Shown here one piece after another: positions 24,919-34,616 of a DNA stretch of 64,000 nt. Source of the DNA: DAOTXR01 sp034435375 (lineage in GTDB: Bacteria > Chloroflexota > Anaerolineae > Aggregatilineales > UBA3940). Position 1 is the stretch's first letter, and each line of letters opens with the position of its first letter. The notes under the pieces are model-generated. The model had not been told where the DNA came from. It saw nothing but the letters and a program-made list of their open reading frames with translations, and ran no database searches. The DNA lies in NCBI GenBank assembly GCA_034435375.1, contig DAOTXR010000043.1, positions 1-64,000 of the forward strand, in the 5' to 3' direction. Made by a program: the position numbers and the translations under genes.

Positions 24919-26393
24919 TGGTTGGCAATCCTTTCCAGAGCGCGTCTCGCCAAAGCTCCAAATGGCCCATCGGGTTCCAGTTCAGCAGCGCGGGTATAGT
25001 AAGTCACCGCTTCATCAATGCGTCCCTGAGACTCCAGCAGCGCACCCTTATGCGCGTTGGCACGCGGCAGATCGGGGTTCAGCGCCAATGCAGTGTCAAG
25101 CTCAGCAAAAGCGCCCCCCAGGTCGCCCGTGAGGAAGTAGGCCCAGCCCAAGGTGGCGTGAGCTTCAGCGCTGTCGGGGGCCTGCCGGACGACATCTAGC
25201 GCCAGCGGCAGTCCTCTATCGGCAACCCGATACTCCTCGTCCACGTAGAACTGCGCCATCAGCAACTCGAAACGCAGGTCACCAGGGGCTAAGCGCACAG
25301 CCTCTTCCATCCAGATCTCAGCCAGCGTGTCATTGGCCTCCAGGCGATGGGTGGCTGCGATCTCGGCGGCAAAGGCGGGATTGCTGCGATCAAGCTCAAA
25401 GGCGCGTTCAAAGGCCAAGCGGGCTTCATAGGGCCGCCCAACTTGCTTCCACGTCAATCCAACCAAGTAAAGAACCGCCGGATTGTCCGGTGAGATCGCT
25501 GCAGCCTGTTGTGCGGCACCCAGCGCAGGCTTGCCTTGCAGCGCCCACACATAGGCCAGATAGGCCAGCGACTCGCCGTAGACCGGGTTGTAAAGCACCG
25601 CCCACTCCAGCGCAGTTTCAGCCAGACCCATCTCGCCCATCGTCAGAAAGGCAGCCCCCAGTCGGGTGAAATACTGCTCAGGCGGCTCGCTAGTGCGGCG
25701 GTCCAGGGCATCCAGGAGCGGGATCAGCCGGCGAGCCGCGGTGGGATTGCTCGCTGCAACCTGGGTTAGAGTGGCCACGGCGCGATCCGGCGCGTCGAGC
25801 GCCTGCAACAGCCCCAGCTGGTACAACTGATCGCCATCGGCAGCGCCCATCTGAGCCAGGTTTTCGAGCGCAGCGCGAGCACGTATCCGGTCGCCCCGAT
25901 CCAGATACGCCTGGGCCAGGGTTGATACCACGTCGGCGTCAAATGCCCCCTGAGACCAAGCACGCTCCCAGGCTTGTAAGGCATCAAGGTGGCAACCCTG
26001 ACCTTCGTAGATTGTCCCCCACCACAGCAGCTCGGCGGCGCTCAGCGGGCGAAGGGAGGCAAGCCGATTCAGGTCGTGTTCGGCAGCGGCGAACTCGCCA
26101 GCACGAACCTCGGCATCGACCACCGCCGTGAGCCATTCAATGGCCCACGGCTGGTAGGCATCGATCCGGCGAAAGGCTGTTGCCGCCCCTGCGTAGTCCC
26201 CAGCAGCCATGGCCGCCTGACCAGCCTGAACGGCCACCAGGAGGTCAGACGGCGTAGCGCGAAGAGACAGAGCCAGCACTGCCACAACTGCCGCTCCGAT
26301 TTTGAGCAAGGCCCACAAGACCCGTGCTCCATATTCGATCTTCTGTCGCAACTCAGCCCTCGTCAAAGCACCCCACGCCCACTCCCTATGCAA
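24915..26393 (-). CDS. TPR-repeat protein
   Basis: A 492-residue protein. One N-terminal hydrophobic helix (VLWALLKIGAAVVAVLALSL, about 29-48) is followed by about ten tetratricopeptide repeats, for example AAMAAGDYAGAATAFRRIDAYQPW, LYLVGLTWKQVGRPYEARLAFERAFELD and AHATLGWAYFLTGDLGGAFAELDTALALNPD. Such proteins are scaffolds for complexes at the membrane; partners are unknown. It heads a run with two membrane-anchored surface proteins and overlaps the next gene by 4 nt, so assembly of a surface complex is plausible but inferred. Confidence 0.8.
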   Translation of the reverse strand: MHREWAWGALTRAELRQKIEYGARVLWALLKIGAAVVAVLALSLRATPSDLLVAVQAGQAAMAAGDYAGAATAFRRIDAYQPWAIEWLTAVVDAEVRAGEFAAAEHDLNRLASLRPLSAAELLWWGTIYEGQGCHLDALQAWERAWSQGAFDADVVSTLAQAYLDRGDRIRARAALENLAQMGAADGDQLYQLGLLQALDAPDRAVATLTQVAASNPTAARRLIPLLDALDRRTSEPPEQYFTRLGAAFLTMGEMGLAETALEWAVLYNPVYGESLAYLAYVWALQGKPALGAAQQAAAISPDNPAVLYLVGLTWKQVGRPYEARLAFERAFELDRSNPAFAAEIAATHRLEANDTLAEIWMEEAVRLAPGDLRFELLMAQFYVDEEYRVADRGLPLALDVVRQAPDSAEAHATLGWAYFLTGDLGGAFAELDTALALNPDLPRANAHKGALLESQGRIDEAVTYYTRAAELEPDGPFGALARRALERIANQ

Positions 26394-26465
26394 TCCCGGC
26401 CATCCACCAAGCCGGGGTCGGGGGCAGATAAGGCGAACGTTCGCCTTAAATAGTCCACCTTTTTC

Positions 26466-26495
26466 TTGACCCTCTGTCAGCTTCCGTACTATACT
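26466..26495 (+). promoter_or_regulatory. Putative sigma-70 promoter of the ABC ATPase gene
   Basis: TTGACC (26466-26471), an 18-nt spacer and TATACT (26490-26495), about 108 nt before the ATG at 26604. Close to consensus in both boxes. Confidence 0.65.
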
Positions 26496-26603
26496 GTGGC
26501 TTGGTGGTTTGCTGCCACATTTGGGCCTCTCAGGCTCAGTGCCTCATCGAGATAGTCCATTGTCTCGTCTGGAACCCAACGCACTCACCTGGAAGGAGGT
26601 TCT

Positions 26604-27704
<1,101 letters not shown>

Positions 27705-27757
27705 ATCGACATCAGCACGCACGTGTAGGGGCAGGGCTAACCTTTCCCCTACCCAGA

Positions 27758-27794
27758 CACACCACTCCCGGTCACGAAGACCGGGAGTGGTGTG
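27758..27794. terminator. Strong bidirectional hairpin terminator
   Basis: A perfect 16-bp stem: arm one at 27758-27773 (CACACCACTCCCGGTC), arm two at 27779-27794, loop ACGAA. It lies between the convergent ABC ATPase gene and response-regulator gene. T-rich CTCTTAT follows on the plus strand. Confidence 0.85.
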
Positions 27795-27872
27795 CTCTTA
27801 TCGATCCATCTGCCAGGCACCCTGGGCGCACGTATGGTCAGTCACACGACGGTGCAGGTCCCGATCCACTCA

Positions 27873-28256
27873 TCAGCCCACCAGTTCCTGAATCTTGTCC
27901 ACGATCCCCTTAAAGTCAAATGGCTTGGGCATGAAATGCGCCCCCAGCGCCTCGAGCTCAGCACGCGGCGGCGGTTGGTATGCAGACACGATGAGAATGG
28001 GGCGGCTCTCACCTGCTTCACGTAGCTTTCGGGCCAGTTCAAGCCCTGTCATGCCGGGCAGCCGGATGTCGAACACGAGCATGTGGCACTGGTTCATGGG
28101 GGCTTGCCCGGCCACAATTTGGTTAAAGGCATCTTCGGCGTTGCCGTAGATCGGACTCACCTCGATCCCAAACAGGTCCAGCCCACTCTTGAGCAGCTCC
28201 GCGATGGCAGGCTCGTCCTCGACGTACAATACCTTGATTCCTCGCTCAGTTGGCAT
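27873..28256 (-). CDS. Stand-alone response regulator receiver protein
   Basis: A 127-residue CheY-like receiver with no output domain. Acidic pocket VEDE near residue 13, phospho-acceptor Asp in LVFDIRLPGMTG, switch Ser in ILIVSAYQ and the conserved Lys in FMPKPFD are all present. AGGAG lies 7 nt before the ATG. No kinase is adjacent; the two large histidine kinases in this window also lack partners and are possible donors, which is inference. It may act by protein-protein contact. Confidence 0.9.
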   Translation of the reverse strand: MPTERGIKVLYVEDEPAIAELLKSGLDLFGIEVSPIYGNAEDAFNQIVAGQAPMNQCHMLVFDIRLPGMTGLELARKLREAGESRPILIVSAYQPPPRAELEALGAHFMPKPFDFKGIVDKIQELVG

Positions 28257-28489
28257 AGGCGGCTCCTTCTGAAAGGGTACAGCTTGGGCCGACGGATCGC
28301 TGCGGCCTCGATTCTAACCGGTTTGCGCCAAATGCGATAGTAAGCAGGCCCCCGCCGCCGGGCAGGACAGAGAAGGTTGGGCGAGGTTCGTCCATGCACA
28401 AGGGCACAACAGTTCGTCTATGATGAGCTTGCGGAGCTGCTGTGCCCCTTGGGTACCCTAGGATTGACCTATCGAGCCGTGGGGCCTCT

Positions 28490-29476
28490 CTACTTCCCCA
28501 ACTTGGCCTTGAATGCTGCCGTCAGCGCCGGCACGACCTTGAATAGGTCACCGACGACACCATAGTGCGCCAGCTTGAAGATCGGAGCCTCGGCATCTTT
28601 GTTGATCGCCACAATCACTTTGCTGGTGCGCATACCAGCCTGGTGCTGCACTGCACCGCTGACCCCGCACGCGATGTACAGGTCTGGTGAGACGGTCTTG
28701 CCAGTCTGCCCGACTTGGTGCTCATAGGCGATCCAGCCTGCATCAACTGCTGCGCGGCTCGCGCCGAGTGCAGCCCCCAGCACCGCGCACAGGTCCTTGA
28801 GCGGCTCAAAGCCCTCTGGCCCCCCTACTCCACGGCCACCGGTGACGATGATCGCAGCGTCGCTCAGGCTAACCCCAGCAGCGGCCTTCTCGAAGCCAAC
28901 CACCTTGACAGGGATGTCTCCCTCAGCCAGAGCTGGGCCGACTACCTCCACCGGGCCAGTGCGGCCTGCTTCGGGAGTGGGTTTGGGGAAGGCCCGGCTG
29001 CGTAGGAGCAACATCTGTGGGCCTCCTCCGGTGACCATGACCTTGGCGTACAGCTTGCCGGAGTATACCGGCGTGGTCGCCACAACAGTGCCCTCTTTCA
29101 GTTCCGCCCCGACCACATCGGAGATCAGGCCGGCCTCAAGGTCTACAGCAGCTGCACCCATCACATCGCTGCCGCGAGTGGTCGCCCCTGCCAGGATCAC
29201 CTGAGGGCCGCGCTCTTTGGCAAGTTGGCTGAGCAGGGTAGCGTAGGGAGAAAGCCGGAAGTCAGCCAGGGTCGCGTCCTCGCACACAATAGCGCTATCG
29301 GCTCCACATTGAATGGCCTCATGGGCCAGCGCAGTAGCCCCCGTGCCAAACACCACCGCCGTCACGGGGCCGCCCAGACCTTCAGCAGCCAGCTTGCGCG
29401 CCAGCCCCACCGCTTCCCACGAGACGCCGGCTGCCTTCCCTTCATGCTGTTCGATCCAGACCCAGATGCCGCCCAT
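28490..29476 (-). CDS. etfA: Electron transfer flavoprotein, alpha subunit
   Basis: A 328-residue EtfA that carries FAD and passes electrons from acyl-CoA and other dehydrogenases to ETF-quinone oxidoreductase. The C-terminal FAD domain is canonical: GGRGVGGPEGFEPLKDL, ALGASRAAVDAGW, QVGQTGKTVSPDLYIACGVSGAVQH and NKDAEAPIFKLAHYGVVGDL. Start is the ATG at 29476, directly after the etfB stop; the family's usual MxxIWVWIEQ opening supports it over an upstream ATG at 29497. Forms one transcript with etfB. Confidence 0.95.
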   Translation of the reverse strand: MGGIWVWIEQHEGKAAGVSWEAVGLARKLAAEGLGGPVTAVVFGTGATALAHEAIQCGADSAIVCEDATLADFRLSPYATLLSQLAKERGPQVILAGATTRGSDVMGAAAVDLEAGLISDVVGAELKEGTVVATTPVYSGKLYAKVMVTGGGPQMLLLRSRAFPKPTPEAGRTGPVEVVGPALAEGDIPVKVVGFEKAAAGVSLSDAAIIVTGGRGVGGPEGFEPLKDLCAVLGAALGASRAAVDAGWIAYEHQVGQTGKTVSPDLYIACGVSGAVQHQAGMRTSKVIVAINKDAEAPIFKLAHYGVVGDLFKVVPALTAAFKAKLGK

Positions 29477-29477
29477 C

Positions 29478-30275
29478 TCACACCACCTTCTCTGCAATCA
29501 GCTTGTCGACCAGAGCCGCGGCTGCTGCCTCGGCGGTCTCAGCCTCGATAATCTGGCATTCACCTTCGCGGGGTGGCAAAGCGTAGATCTCCGGCCACTG
29601 AACCTTGGCTGTGATGGCGCTATCCAGGCCAAGATCGCCTGCGCCCCACACTGGGATTTCGGCCCGTGAGGCCTTGCGAATGCCCATAAAGGAGGGATAG
29701 CGCGGTTCGTTGATCCCCTTGATCACGCTGATCACCGCGGGCAATGACGCCTCAACGATCTGGTTGCCCTCCTCAAGCATGCGCTCCACCTTGATCCTCT
29801 GCGCGCCAAAGTCGATTTCCAGAATCTTCGCCACATAGGTCAACGTCGTCCACCCCAGGCGACGGCCTACCTGAACCGCCGTCTGACCGGTGCCGCCGTC
29901 GGTCGTCATTCGACCCAGGATGACCATCCCAACGTTGTCCATCTTCTTGATGGCCTGCGCCAGTGCATGAGAGGTTAACAGTGTGTCGGCCCCTTTCAGC
30001 GCCGGGTCGCTGATCAGCACTGCATCGTCGATGCCCATAGCCAGCGCGTGCTTCAGCGCCTCCTTGGTGGTCTCCGTGCCCATTGCCAGCACGGACGTTG
30101 CCGTCGCCCCCCGATCTCTAAGCAGAATCGCTTCCTCGACAGCGTACTCATCCCAGGGATTGATGACCAGCGGTGCATCACCCCAGGTCACCTCGCCCCC
30201 CTTGACTTCGACTTTCGCCGCCGTATCGGGTGTTTCCTTGGTGCAGACTACGATTCGCAAGGTGCTTCCCTCCAT
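29478..30275 (-). CDS. etfB: Electron transfer flavoprotein, beta subunit
   Basis: A 265-residue EtfB opening with MEGSTLRIVVCTKETPDTAAKV. It shows the AMP/flavin-binding blocks NPWDEYAVEEAILLRD, VLAMGTETTKEALKHALAMGIDDAVLISD, GRMTTDGGTGQTAVQVGRRLGW and the recognition-loop region LPAVISVIKGINEPRYPSFMGIRKA. The first gene of etfBA. The operon's upstream region carries an extended -10 promoter overlapped by a perfect 22-nt palindrome, suggesting repression by a dimeric regulator. No acyl-CoA dehydrogenase lies next to it. Confidence 0.95.
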   Translation of the reverse strand: MEGSTLRIVVCTKETPDTAAKVEVKGGEVTWGDAPLVINPWDEYAVEEAILLRDRGATATSVLAMGTETTKEALKHALAMGIDDAVLISDPALKGADTLLTSHALAQAIKKMDNVGMVILGRMTTDGGTGQTAVQVGRRLGWTTLTYVAKILEIDFGAQRIKVERMLEEGNQIVEASLPAVISVIKGINEPRYPSFMGIRKASRAEIPVWGAGDLGLDSAITAKVQWPEIYALPPREGECQIIEAETAEAAAAALVDKLIAEKVV

Positions 30276-30321
30276 TGGACTTGAAACAGAACGGAGACAG
30301 GTTGAATAGAGTCTGACAGTT

Positions 30322-30330
30322 ATTGTATCA
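30322..30330 (-). promoter_or_regulatory. Extended -10 promoter element of etfBA
   Basis: On the minus strand TGA-TACAAT forms an extended -10 box, 47 nt upstream of the etfB ATG. The -35 position would fall inside the palindrome at 30335-30356 and does not match consensus, as is common for extended -10 promoters. Confidence 0.5.
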
Positions 30331-30334
30331 CAAA

Positions 30335-30356
30335 AAACCTACCGATCGGTAGGTTT
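30335..30356. promoter_or_regulatory. Perfect 22-nt palindrome: TetR-type operator or terminator
   Basis: Half-sites AAACCTACCGA and TCGGTAGGTTT are exact complements. The core ACCGATCGGT resembles operators used by many TetR-family repressors. It overlaps the -35 position of the etfBA promoter. It also lies 26 nt beyond the stop of the CAP-LysM gene and on the minus strand ends in a run of six T residues, so it could double as that gene's terminator. Confidence 0.65.
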
Positions 30357-30381
30357 CTGCCCAAAAGGCGCTGTCATTCCG

Positions 30382-31386
30382 TCAGCGGAGTCGGCGCGCT
30401 GCCAGCCCCACGGCCATCATCCCCCCACCGATCAGCGCCAGGACCACCAGACCCGCTGTCACTATGTCGCGCAGGGACATCCCGCCAGGCCGTGCAGACG
30501 GCTGGGTGTCCGGCGCCTGGTTGCCCAGCTCGACAGCCGGGACTCCTGTACGGCTAGCCACAGCAGCGATAAGCGTCGGCCTGGCAGTCCTCGACGGCGT
30601 GACAGCAGGTGTCGGTGTCCAGACTGTGGCAGTGGCCGCAGGGGGCGTGGCCGTAGAAGCAGGTCGTATCAGGATCAGGTCGCCGGGGTAGATGAGAGGA
30701 TTGCCAGCCGGCAAACCGTTCAGCTCCTCCAACAATGCCACGTCCACGCCGTATGCCTGGGCAATCGCCCACAACGTCTGGCCCGCCTGAACCTCATGCC
30801 AGACGGCTCCGTCCGGGCCGGGCAAGGCCACCTCCACCGGAACCACGGCAGGCGTTGAGACGGTGGAGGGAGGCGCGACCGAGGGAGCTGATGGAGGCGA
30901 GTCGCCCACACGAACGGCAAACAGGGCTGTGAAGTAGACCAGCCCAGCGCTATCGTAAGCGACGCCCGCCCCGATCTCGACATAGCGATTGGACGTCATC
31001 CCCTGGAAGTGGATCGAGCTGTTGCGCCACCACTGGACGGCATCGTAGGCGGTCGCCTGCGTCCCGCCGTAGATGTTCTCGTGGACAAAGAAGCTGCCCG
31101 GCGCAGCGTAACCCGCCGCTGCCACGCGGTCGCGTGGGCGCGTGCCCCCCGGTCCAATGTGGCTGATCTGCCCAATCGAAGCCTGGTAGTCGCTTTGTCC
31201 CTGAGCTACTGCCATCAACACGTCGTTGACCGTATAGGCATACAACCCATACTCGGCCCTGAGCTGGTTGATCAGGTCAATCACCACCTGAGCTTCGCTC
31301 TGCTGGGCCATCGCTGGCTGACTACCAGCAACGATGATGGTCAGCAGGCATATTCCCACACCGACCCCAAACTGTCGCACACGCAT
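30382..31386 (-). CDS. Secreted CAP (SCP) domain protein with LysM and C-terminal helix
   Basis: A 334-residue envelope protein. The signal peptide ends at about AMAQQ (residue 29). A CAP domain (about 32-155) has VIDLINQLRAEYGLYAYTVND, SDYQASIGQISHIGP, a NIYGG segment and WRNSSIHFQGM. A Pro/Ser/Val linker, one LysM at about 200-247 (WHEVQAGQTLWAIAQAYGVDVALLEELNGL), a Thr/Pro-rich linker and a C-terminal helix with basic tail (about 312-334) complete it. LysM binds N-acetylglucosamine-containing wall polymers; the CAP domain may bind lipid or act on protein. The C-terminal helix anchors it, so it bridges membrane and wall. Anchoring topology is inference. Confidence 0.85.
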   Translation of the reverse strand: MRVRQFGVGVGICLLTIIVAGSQPAMAQQSEAQVVIDLINQLRAEYGLYAYTVNDVLMAVAQGQSDYQASIGQISHIGPGGTRPRDRVAAAGYAAPGSFFVHENIYGGTQATAYDAVQWWRNSSIHFQGMTSNRYVEIGAGVAYDSAGLVYFTALFAVRVGDSPPSAPSVAPPSTVSTPAVVPVEVALPGPDGAVWHEVQAGQTLWAIAQAYGVDVALLEELNGLPAGNPLIYPGDLILIRPASTATPPAATATVWTPTPAVTPSRTARPTLIAAVASRTGVPAVELGNQAPDTQPSARPGGMSLRDIVTAGLVVLALIGGGMMAVGLAARRLR

Positions 31387-31686
31387 TGACTAGGCTTCCT
31401 TGGCGAAACGTTCTAACCCATGCGCCGATTCGGTTTTGGTAGGGTTCTCCAGCGGCTCATTTCTGTGCACTTGGCATAGGATGCAGTCGCGCACCTCTTG
31501 CCTTGCGCGATCCGTGGGACAGTTTAGCCCGCCTGGCCTCACCTGCCAACCTCTGAGGGATACGATAAGGACGCGATTTTCCAATGCAACCAGGATTTTT
31601 GAGACCGTTTCTGCAACTTGGCGCACGCTTTTACGTACAGATCGCTGAATGATGATCACATGTTGCCATATTTGAAGGATGAAGGT

Positions 31687-31971
31687 ATGGACACGCAGAA
31701 GAAACTGTACCGAAGCAACACCGACAAGATGCTATGCGGCGTCTGTGGTGGGCTGGCGGAATACTTGAACATCGACCCGGTATTGGTGCGGCTGATGTTT
31801 GTCGCGCTATTCTTTGTGAACGGGGTGAGCCTGCTGGCCTACATCGTGCTGTGCATCGTCATGCCAGAGAAGGGGACAACCGCTGTGCCGTCAGGCTCGA
31901 ACGGCAGGAAAGCTGCCACTGAGGATAAGCCCCAGTTTGAGCCGTTAGGCAGCCGCTCTCAGGAGAACTGA
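31687..31971 (+). CDS. PspC domain membrane protein
   Basis: A 94-residue protein with the PspC signature: KKLYRSNTDKMLCGVCGGLAEYLNIDPVLVRLMFV, then a single helix LFFVNGVSLLAYIVLCIVMPE and a short polar tail. PspC proteins sense or relay membrane stress. The ATG at 31687 has GGATGAAGG immediately upstream; an upstream frame start at 31618 would add a segment without family resemblance. A single-gene unit closed by a good terminator. Confidence 0.88.
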   Translation: MDTQKKLYRSNTDKMLCGVCGGLAEYLNIDPVLVRLMFVALFFVNGVSLLAYIVLCIVMPEKGTTAVPSGSNGRKAATEDKPQFEPLGSRSQEN

Positions 31972-32037
31972 GACTCTGCTTACCCAGTGACGCGGCGAAC
32001 CCAAGTACACCTCGCCACGACCCTCTCTATTCCCGCC

Positions 32038-32066
32038 AAGCCCCATCCTTCGAGGATGGGGCTTTT
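32038..32066 (+). terminator. Terminator after the PspC gene
   Basis: AAGCCCCATCC (32038-32048) pairs with GGATGGGGCTT (32054-32064) around TTCGA, followed by T residues to 32066. Classical rho-independent form. Confidence 0.9.
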
Positions 32067-32113
32067 CGTCCTACCCCAGAGCCCTGGAGATCAAACTCTT
32101 GGGCTATCGCCTT

Positions 32114-32141
32114 CCACCTTTCAGGTGGTTTATAATAAACC
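32114..32141 (+). promoter_or_regulatory. Ser/Thr kinase promoter region with nested inverted repeats
   Basis: TATAAT at 32131-32136 lies inside the inverted repeat GGTTTA-TAA-TAAACC (32127-32141). Immediately upstream, CCACCT-TTC-AGGTGG (32114-32128) forms a second perfect repeat in the spacer region. No clear -35 is seen. The start codon follows 47 nt later. Confidence 0.5.
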
Positions 32142-32182
32142 ACGGACCAGGCTGGACCGGATACACTTGAAAGGATTATTGG

Positions 32183-34399
32183 GTGACACCGGAGCAGATC
32201 GGGCGCTACATCATTCGAGAAGAGATCGGGCATGGCGGCATGGGGACGGTGTATCACGCCTTTGACCCCGGTTTTGAGCGTGACGTGGCGATCAAAGCCC
32301 TGCCGCCTGAGCTGATGCACTCCTCGGCATTTCGCACCCGGTTCGCCCGCGAGGCGCGCACTATCGCTGCCCTTGACCACCCTGCGATCGTACCCGTCTA
32401 CGACTTCGGAGAACAGGATAACCAACCCTATCTCGTCATGCGCTACATGAGCGGCGGTTCGCTGGCTGACCTGATTCGCAGCGGCCCCGTCCCGCTTGAC
32501 CTGTGTGCGGCTATTCTGACCCGCCTGGCTGGCGCACTGGACGAGGCCCATGCACAGGGCATTGTCCATCGCGACATCAAACCCAGCAATATTCTGTTCG
32601 ACCAGCGCGGCGACGCCTTCATCGCAGATTTTGGCCTGGTGAAACTATCCGATGTGGCTAAGGATCAGACGCCTATCAGCGACAGCGGCATCATCGGCAC
32701 GCCGACCTATATGGCCCCTGAGGTATTCCTTAACAACAATATCACCCCGCTGGCCGACATCTATGCCCTGGGCGTGACGACTTTCGAGATGCTGGCGGCC
32801 AAACCTCCTTTCGATGGCCCGACGCCGATCGGTGTGCTGATGTCGCATGTGACCGATCCAGTGCCCGACATCCGTAGCTTCCGCCCTGATCTCCCTTCTG
32901 ACATCCAGATCGTGCTTGAGCGGGCGCTGGCCAAGGAGATGGCCGCCCGTTACCAATCAGCGGGCGAGATGGCAAGCGACTTTGAGCTGGCTCTCGAGGG
33001 GCGGTTATCCCAAGCGGGGCAACCTGCTGTGCAACTGCCATCCGAGAGAGACATTGAAGAGACGCTTAGGCTAAAACCGGTCGGGCAGGCCGAGGCCGAG
33101 ACTCAACCTGCGTCTGGGTCGCTTTCTCCTGTCCCAGGCATTCCTCCATCACAGCCTACGGCACAACCCACCGCGCCCCAAGACGCCATTCGGTTCAACG
33201 ACGAATACGATACCCTGCCGCGCATGTCAGCGACGGTCGCGCCGTCCATCCCAACCACTACTTATCCCAACACAGATACCGTGCGCCAGAAGCGAATCAA
33301 AACCCAGCGAGCAAAACCGCGCCGCCGCTTCCGCTGGGTGGCGCTGCTGGTGTTGGTCCAGCTGATCATCCTGGCTGCGGTGCTGTTGGCTGTGCCCGAC
33401 ATCCTGGGTCGGCTCACCAGTCTCTTCAGCCCTGCGGCAACCCCCACACTGCCTGCCGGGCTGGCGCTGAACGTTTACCACCTGTTTGGGAGCGTTGAAG
33501 ACAGCGCACAAGGTAGGCCGTTTCAGGCGCTGATCGACGCGGCCAGCCTGAATCAGGGCGATGTGATCCGGACCGATCAGACGGGCGGGGCGCTGATAGT
33601 CTTCAGCAGTGAGGCGAGCATCGAACTCCACCCAGGCACCACACTAGGCATCGAAATGCTGCACATCGGCGGGAAGACCGTAACGCTTGAGATGTGGCAG
33701 GACGGTGGCGCGACATACACTGAGTTTACAGCGCACCCAGCCGATACCCTGGACCTGAGTCTCTTGCTCCGCACCCCCGTTGGCGTCCTAATGGCGACCG
33801 AGGCAGAGTTCTATGTGGCGCAGCAAGGAAGCGACTGGGTCTTTCTGCCAATCAAGGGCGTCATCACACTCGACCTCGACAAGCTCGATGACCAGGTGGG
33901 CGACGACTATGTGCTGAGCGCAGCTAACGGGGCATGTCTGCGGGTTGATCCTGCAATGCAGACTTCGCGGTGCGCCGGAGAAGTCCACCCAGTGCGGTTG
34001 ACCGACGGTCGCAATCTGCTGCCGACCGCCACAGCAACCCTTCCTCCCACCGAGACGCCCACCGAAACCCCCACCCCACTGCCGACGGCTACGCCAACAC
34101 CGACGCGCGTCCCGCCGACCGCTACGCCGACACCCACACCCACGACCACGGAGACACCTACCCTCACACCCACTGGGACTCCCACCGGAACCCTCGCGCT
34201 GCCGCTGGGCACTCCAGCCTGCTTCACCGACGCAGGTGGCGTGACACAGTGCCAAGTACTCAGCGAACTAGCATGTGACTTGGACTGCGAAGTCTACTGC
34301 ACACAGGTCTATGGTTCGCGGCTGGTCTCGGCCATGGCCTCAGGCGAGGGACCAGACTGCACCGATGCCTACCTGTGCAGTTGTGTATACCTGCCGTAG
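32183..34399 (+). CDS. Membrane Ser/Thr protein kinase with FecR-like and Cys-rich outer part
   Basis: A 738-residue PknB-type kinase starting at GTG. The kinase domain (about 8-275) has the Gly loop IGHGGMGTVYHAF, the VAIK Lys, HRDIKPSN (about 129-136), the ADFGLVKLS DFG and a GTPTYMAPE activation-loop end. A Pro-rich linker and one helix (WVALLVLVQLIILAAVLLAV, about 383-402) lead outside. There, a FecR-like region (about 450-560: GDVIRTDQTGGALIVFSSEASIELHPGT) and a Thr/Pro repeat stalk (about 613-665) precede a tail with eight Cys in about 60 residues. The Cys tail looks like a disulphide-bonded module. Substrates unknown; the HEAT and FHA genes nearby are candidates. Confidence 0.9.
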   Translation: MTPEQIGRYIIREEIGHGGMGTVYHAFDPGFERDVAIKALPPELMHSSAFRTRFAREARTIAALDHPAIVPVYDFGEQDNQPYLVMRYMSGGSLADLIRSGPVPLDLCAAILTRLAGALDEAHAQGIVHRDIKPSNILFDQRGDAFIADFGLVKLSDVAKDQTPISDSGIIGTPTYMAPEVFLNNNITPLADIYALGVTTFEMLAAKPPFDGPTPIGVLMSHVTDPVPDIRSFRPDLPSDIQIVLERALAKEMAARYQSAGEMASDFELALEGRLSQAGQPAVQLPSERDIEETLRLKPVGQAEAETQPASGSLSPVPGIPPSQPTAQPTAPQDAIRFNDEYDTLPRMSATVAPSIPTTTYPNTDTVRQKRIKTQRAKPRRRFRWVALLVLVQLIILAAVLLAVPDILGRLTSLFSPAATPTLPAGLALNVYHLFGSVEDSAQGRPFQALIDAASLNQGDVIRTDQTGGALIVFSSEASIELHPGTTLGIEMLHIGGKTVTLEMWQDGGATYTEFTAHPADTLDLSLLLRTPVGVLMATEAEFYVAQQGSDWVFLPIKGVITLDLDKLDDQVGDDYVLSAANGACLRVDPAMQTSRCAGEVHPVRLTDGRNLLPTATATLPPTETPTETPTPLPTATPTPTRVPPTATPTPTPTTTETPTLTPTGTPTGTLALPLGTPACFTDAGGVTQCQVLSELACDLDCEVYCTQVYGSRLVSAMASGEGPDCTDAYLCSCVYLP

Positions 34400-34616
34400 C
34401 CAGAGGGGTCCTCAGGCTGCGCCATACTGACTAGACAGAGGATAGCAGTGTACCGGTGGCATGGAGAACGATTGGCACGAAAACTCGGCGGCTAGACTGT
34501 AACGTGACTGTAACCCCCAAAACGGGCTGTTTGGGCGTTTAATTAGTGTGTAGGGCAACTGGCAGAGACGGGGTATTTGATGGAAAACGATCTGGGATAG
34601 GGAGCTATCGCAATTT

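Noticed and set aside
31400..31680. Short frames on both strands between the CAP-LysM and PspC genes
   Set aside because: No ribosome-binding sites and low-plausibility protein sequences; the interval should hold the two divergent promoters.
34080..34200. Tandem-like repeats rich in CCGACC/ACACC
   Set aside because: These encode the Thr/Pro stalk of the Ser/Thr kinase; codon-level repetition explains them, and they are not a DNA repeat array or CRISPR.
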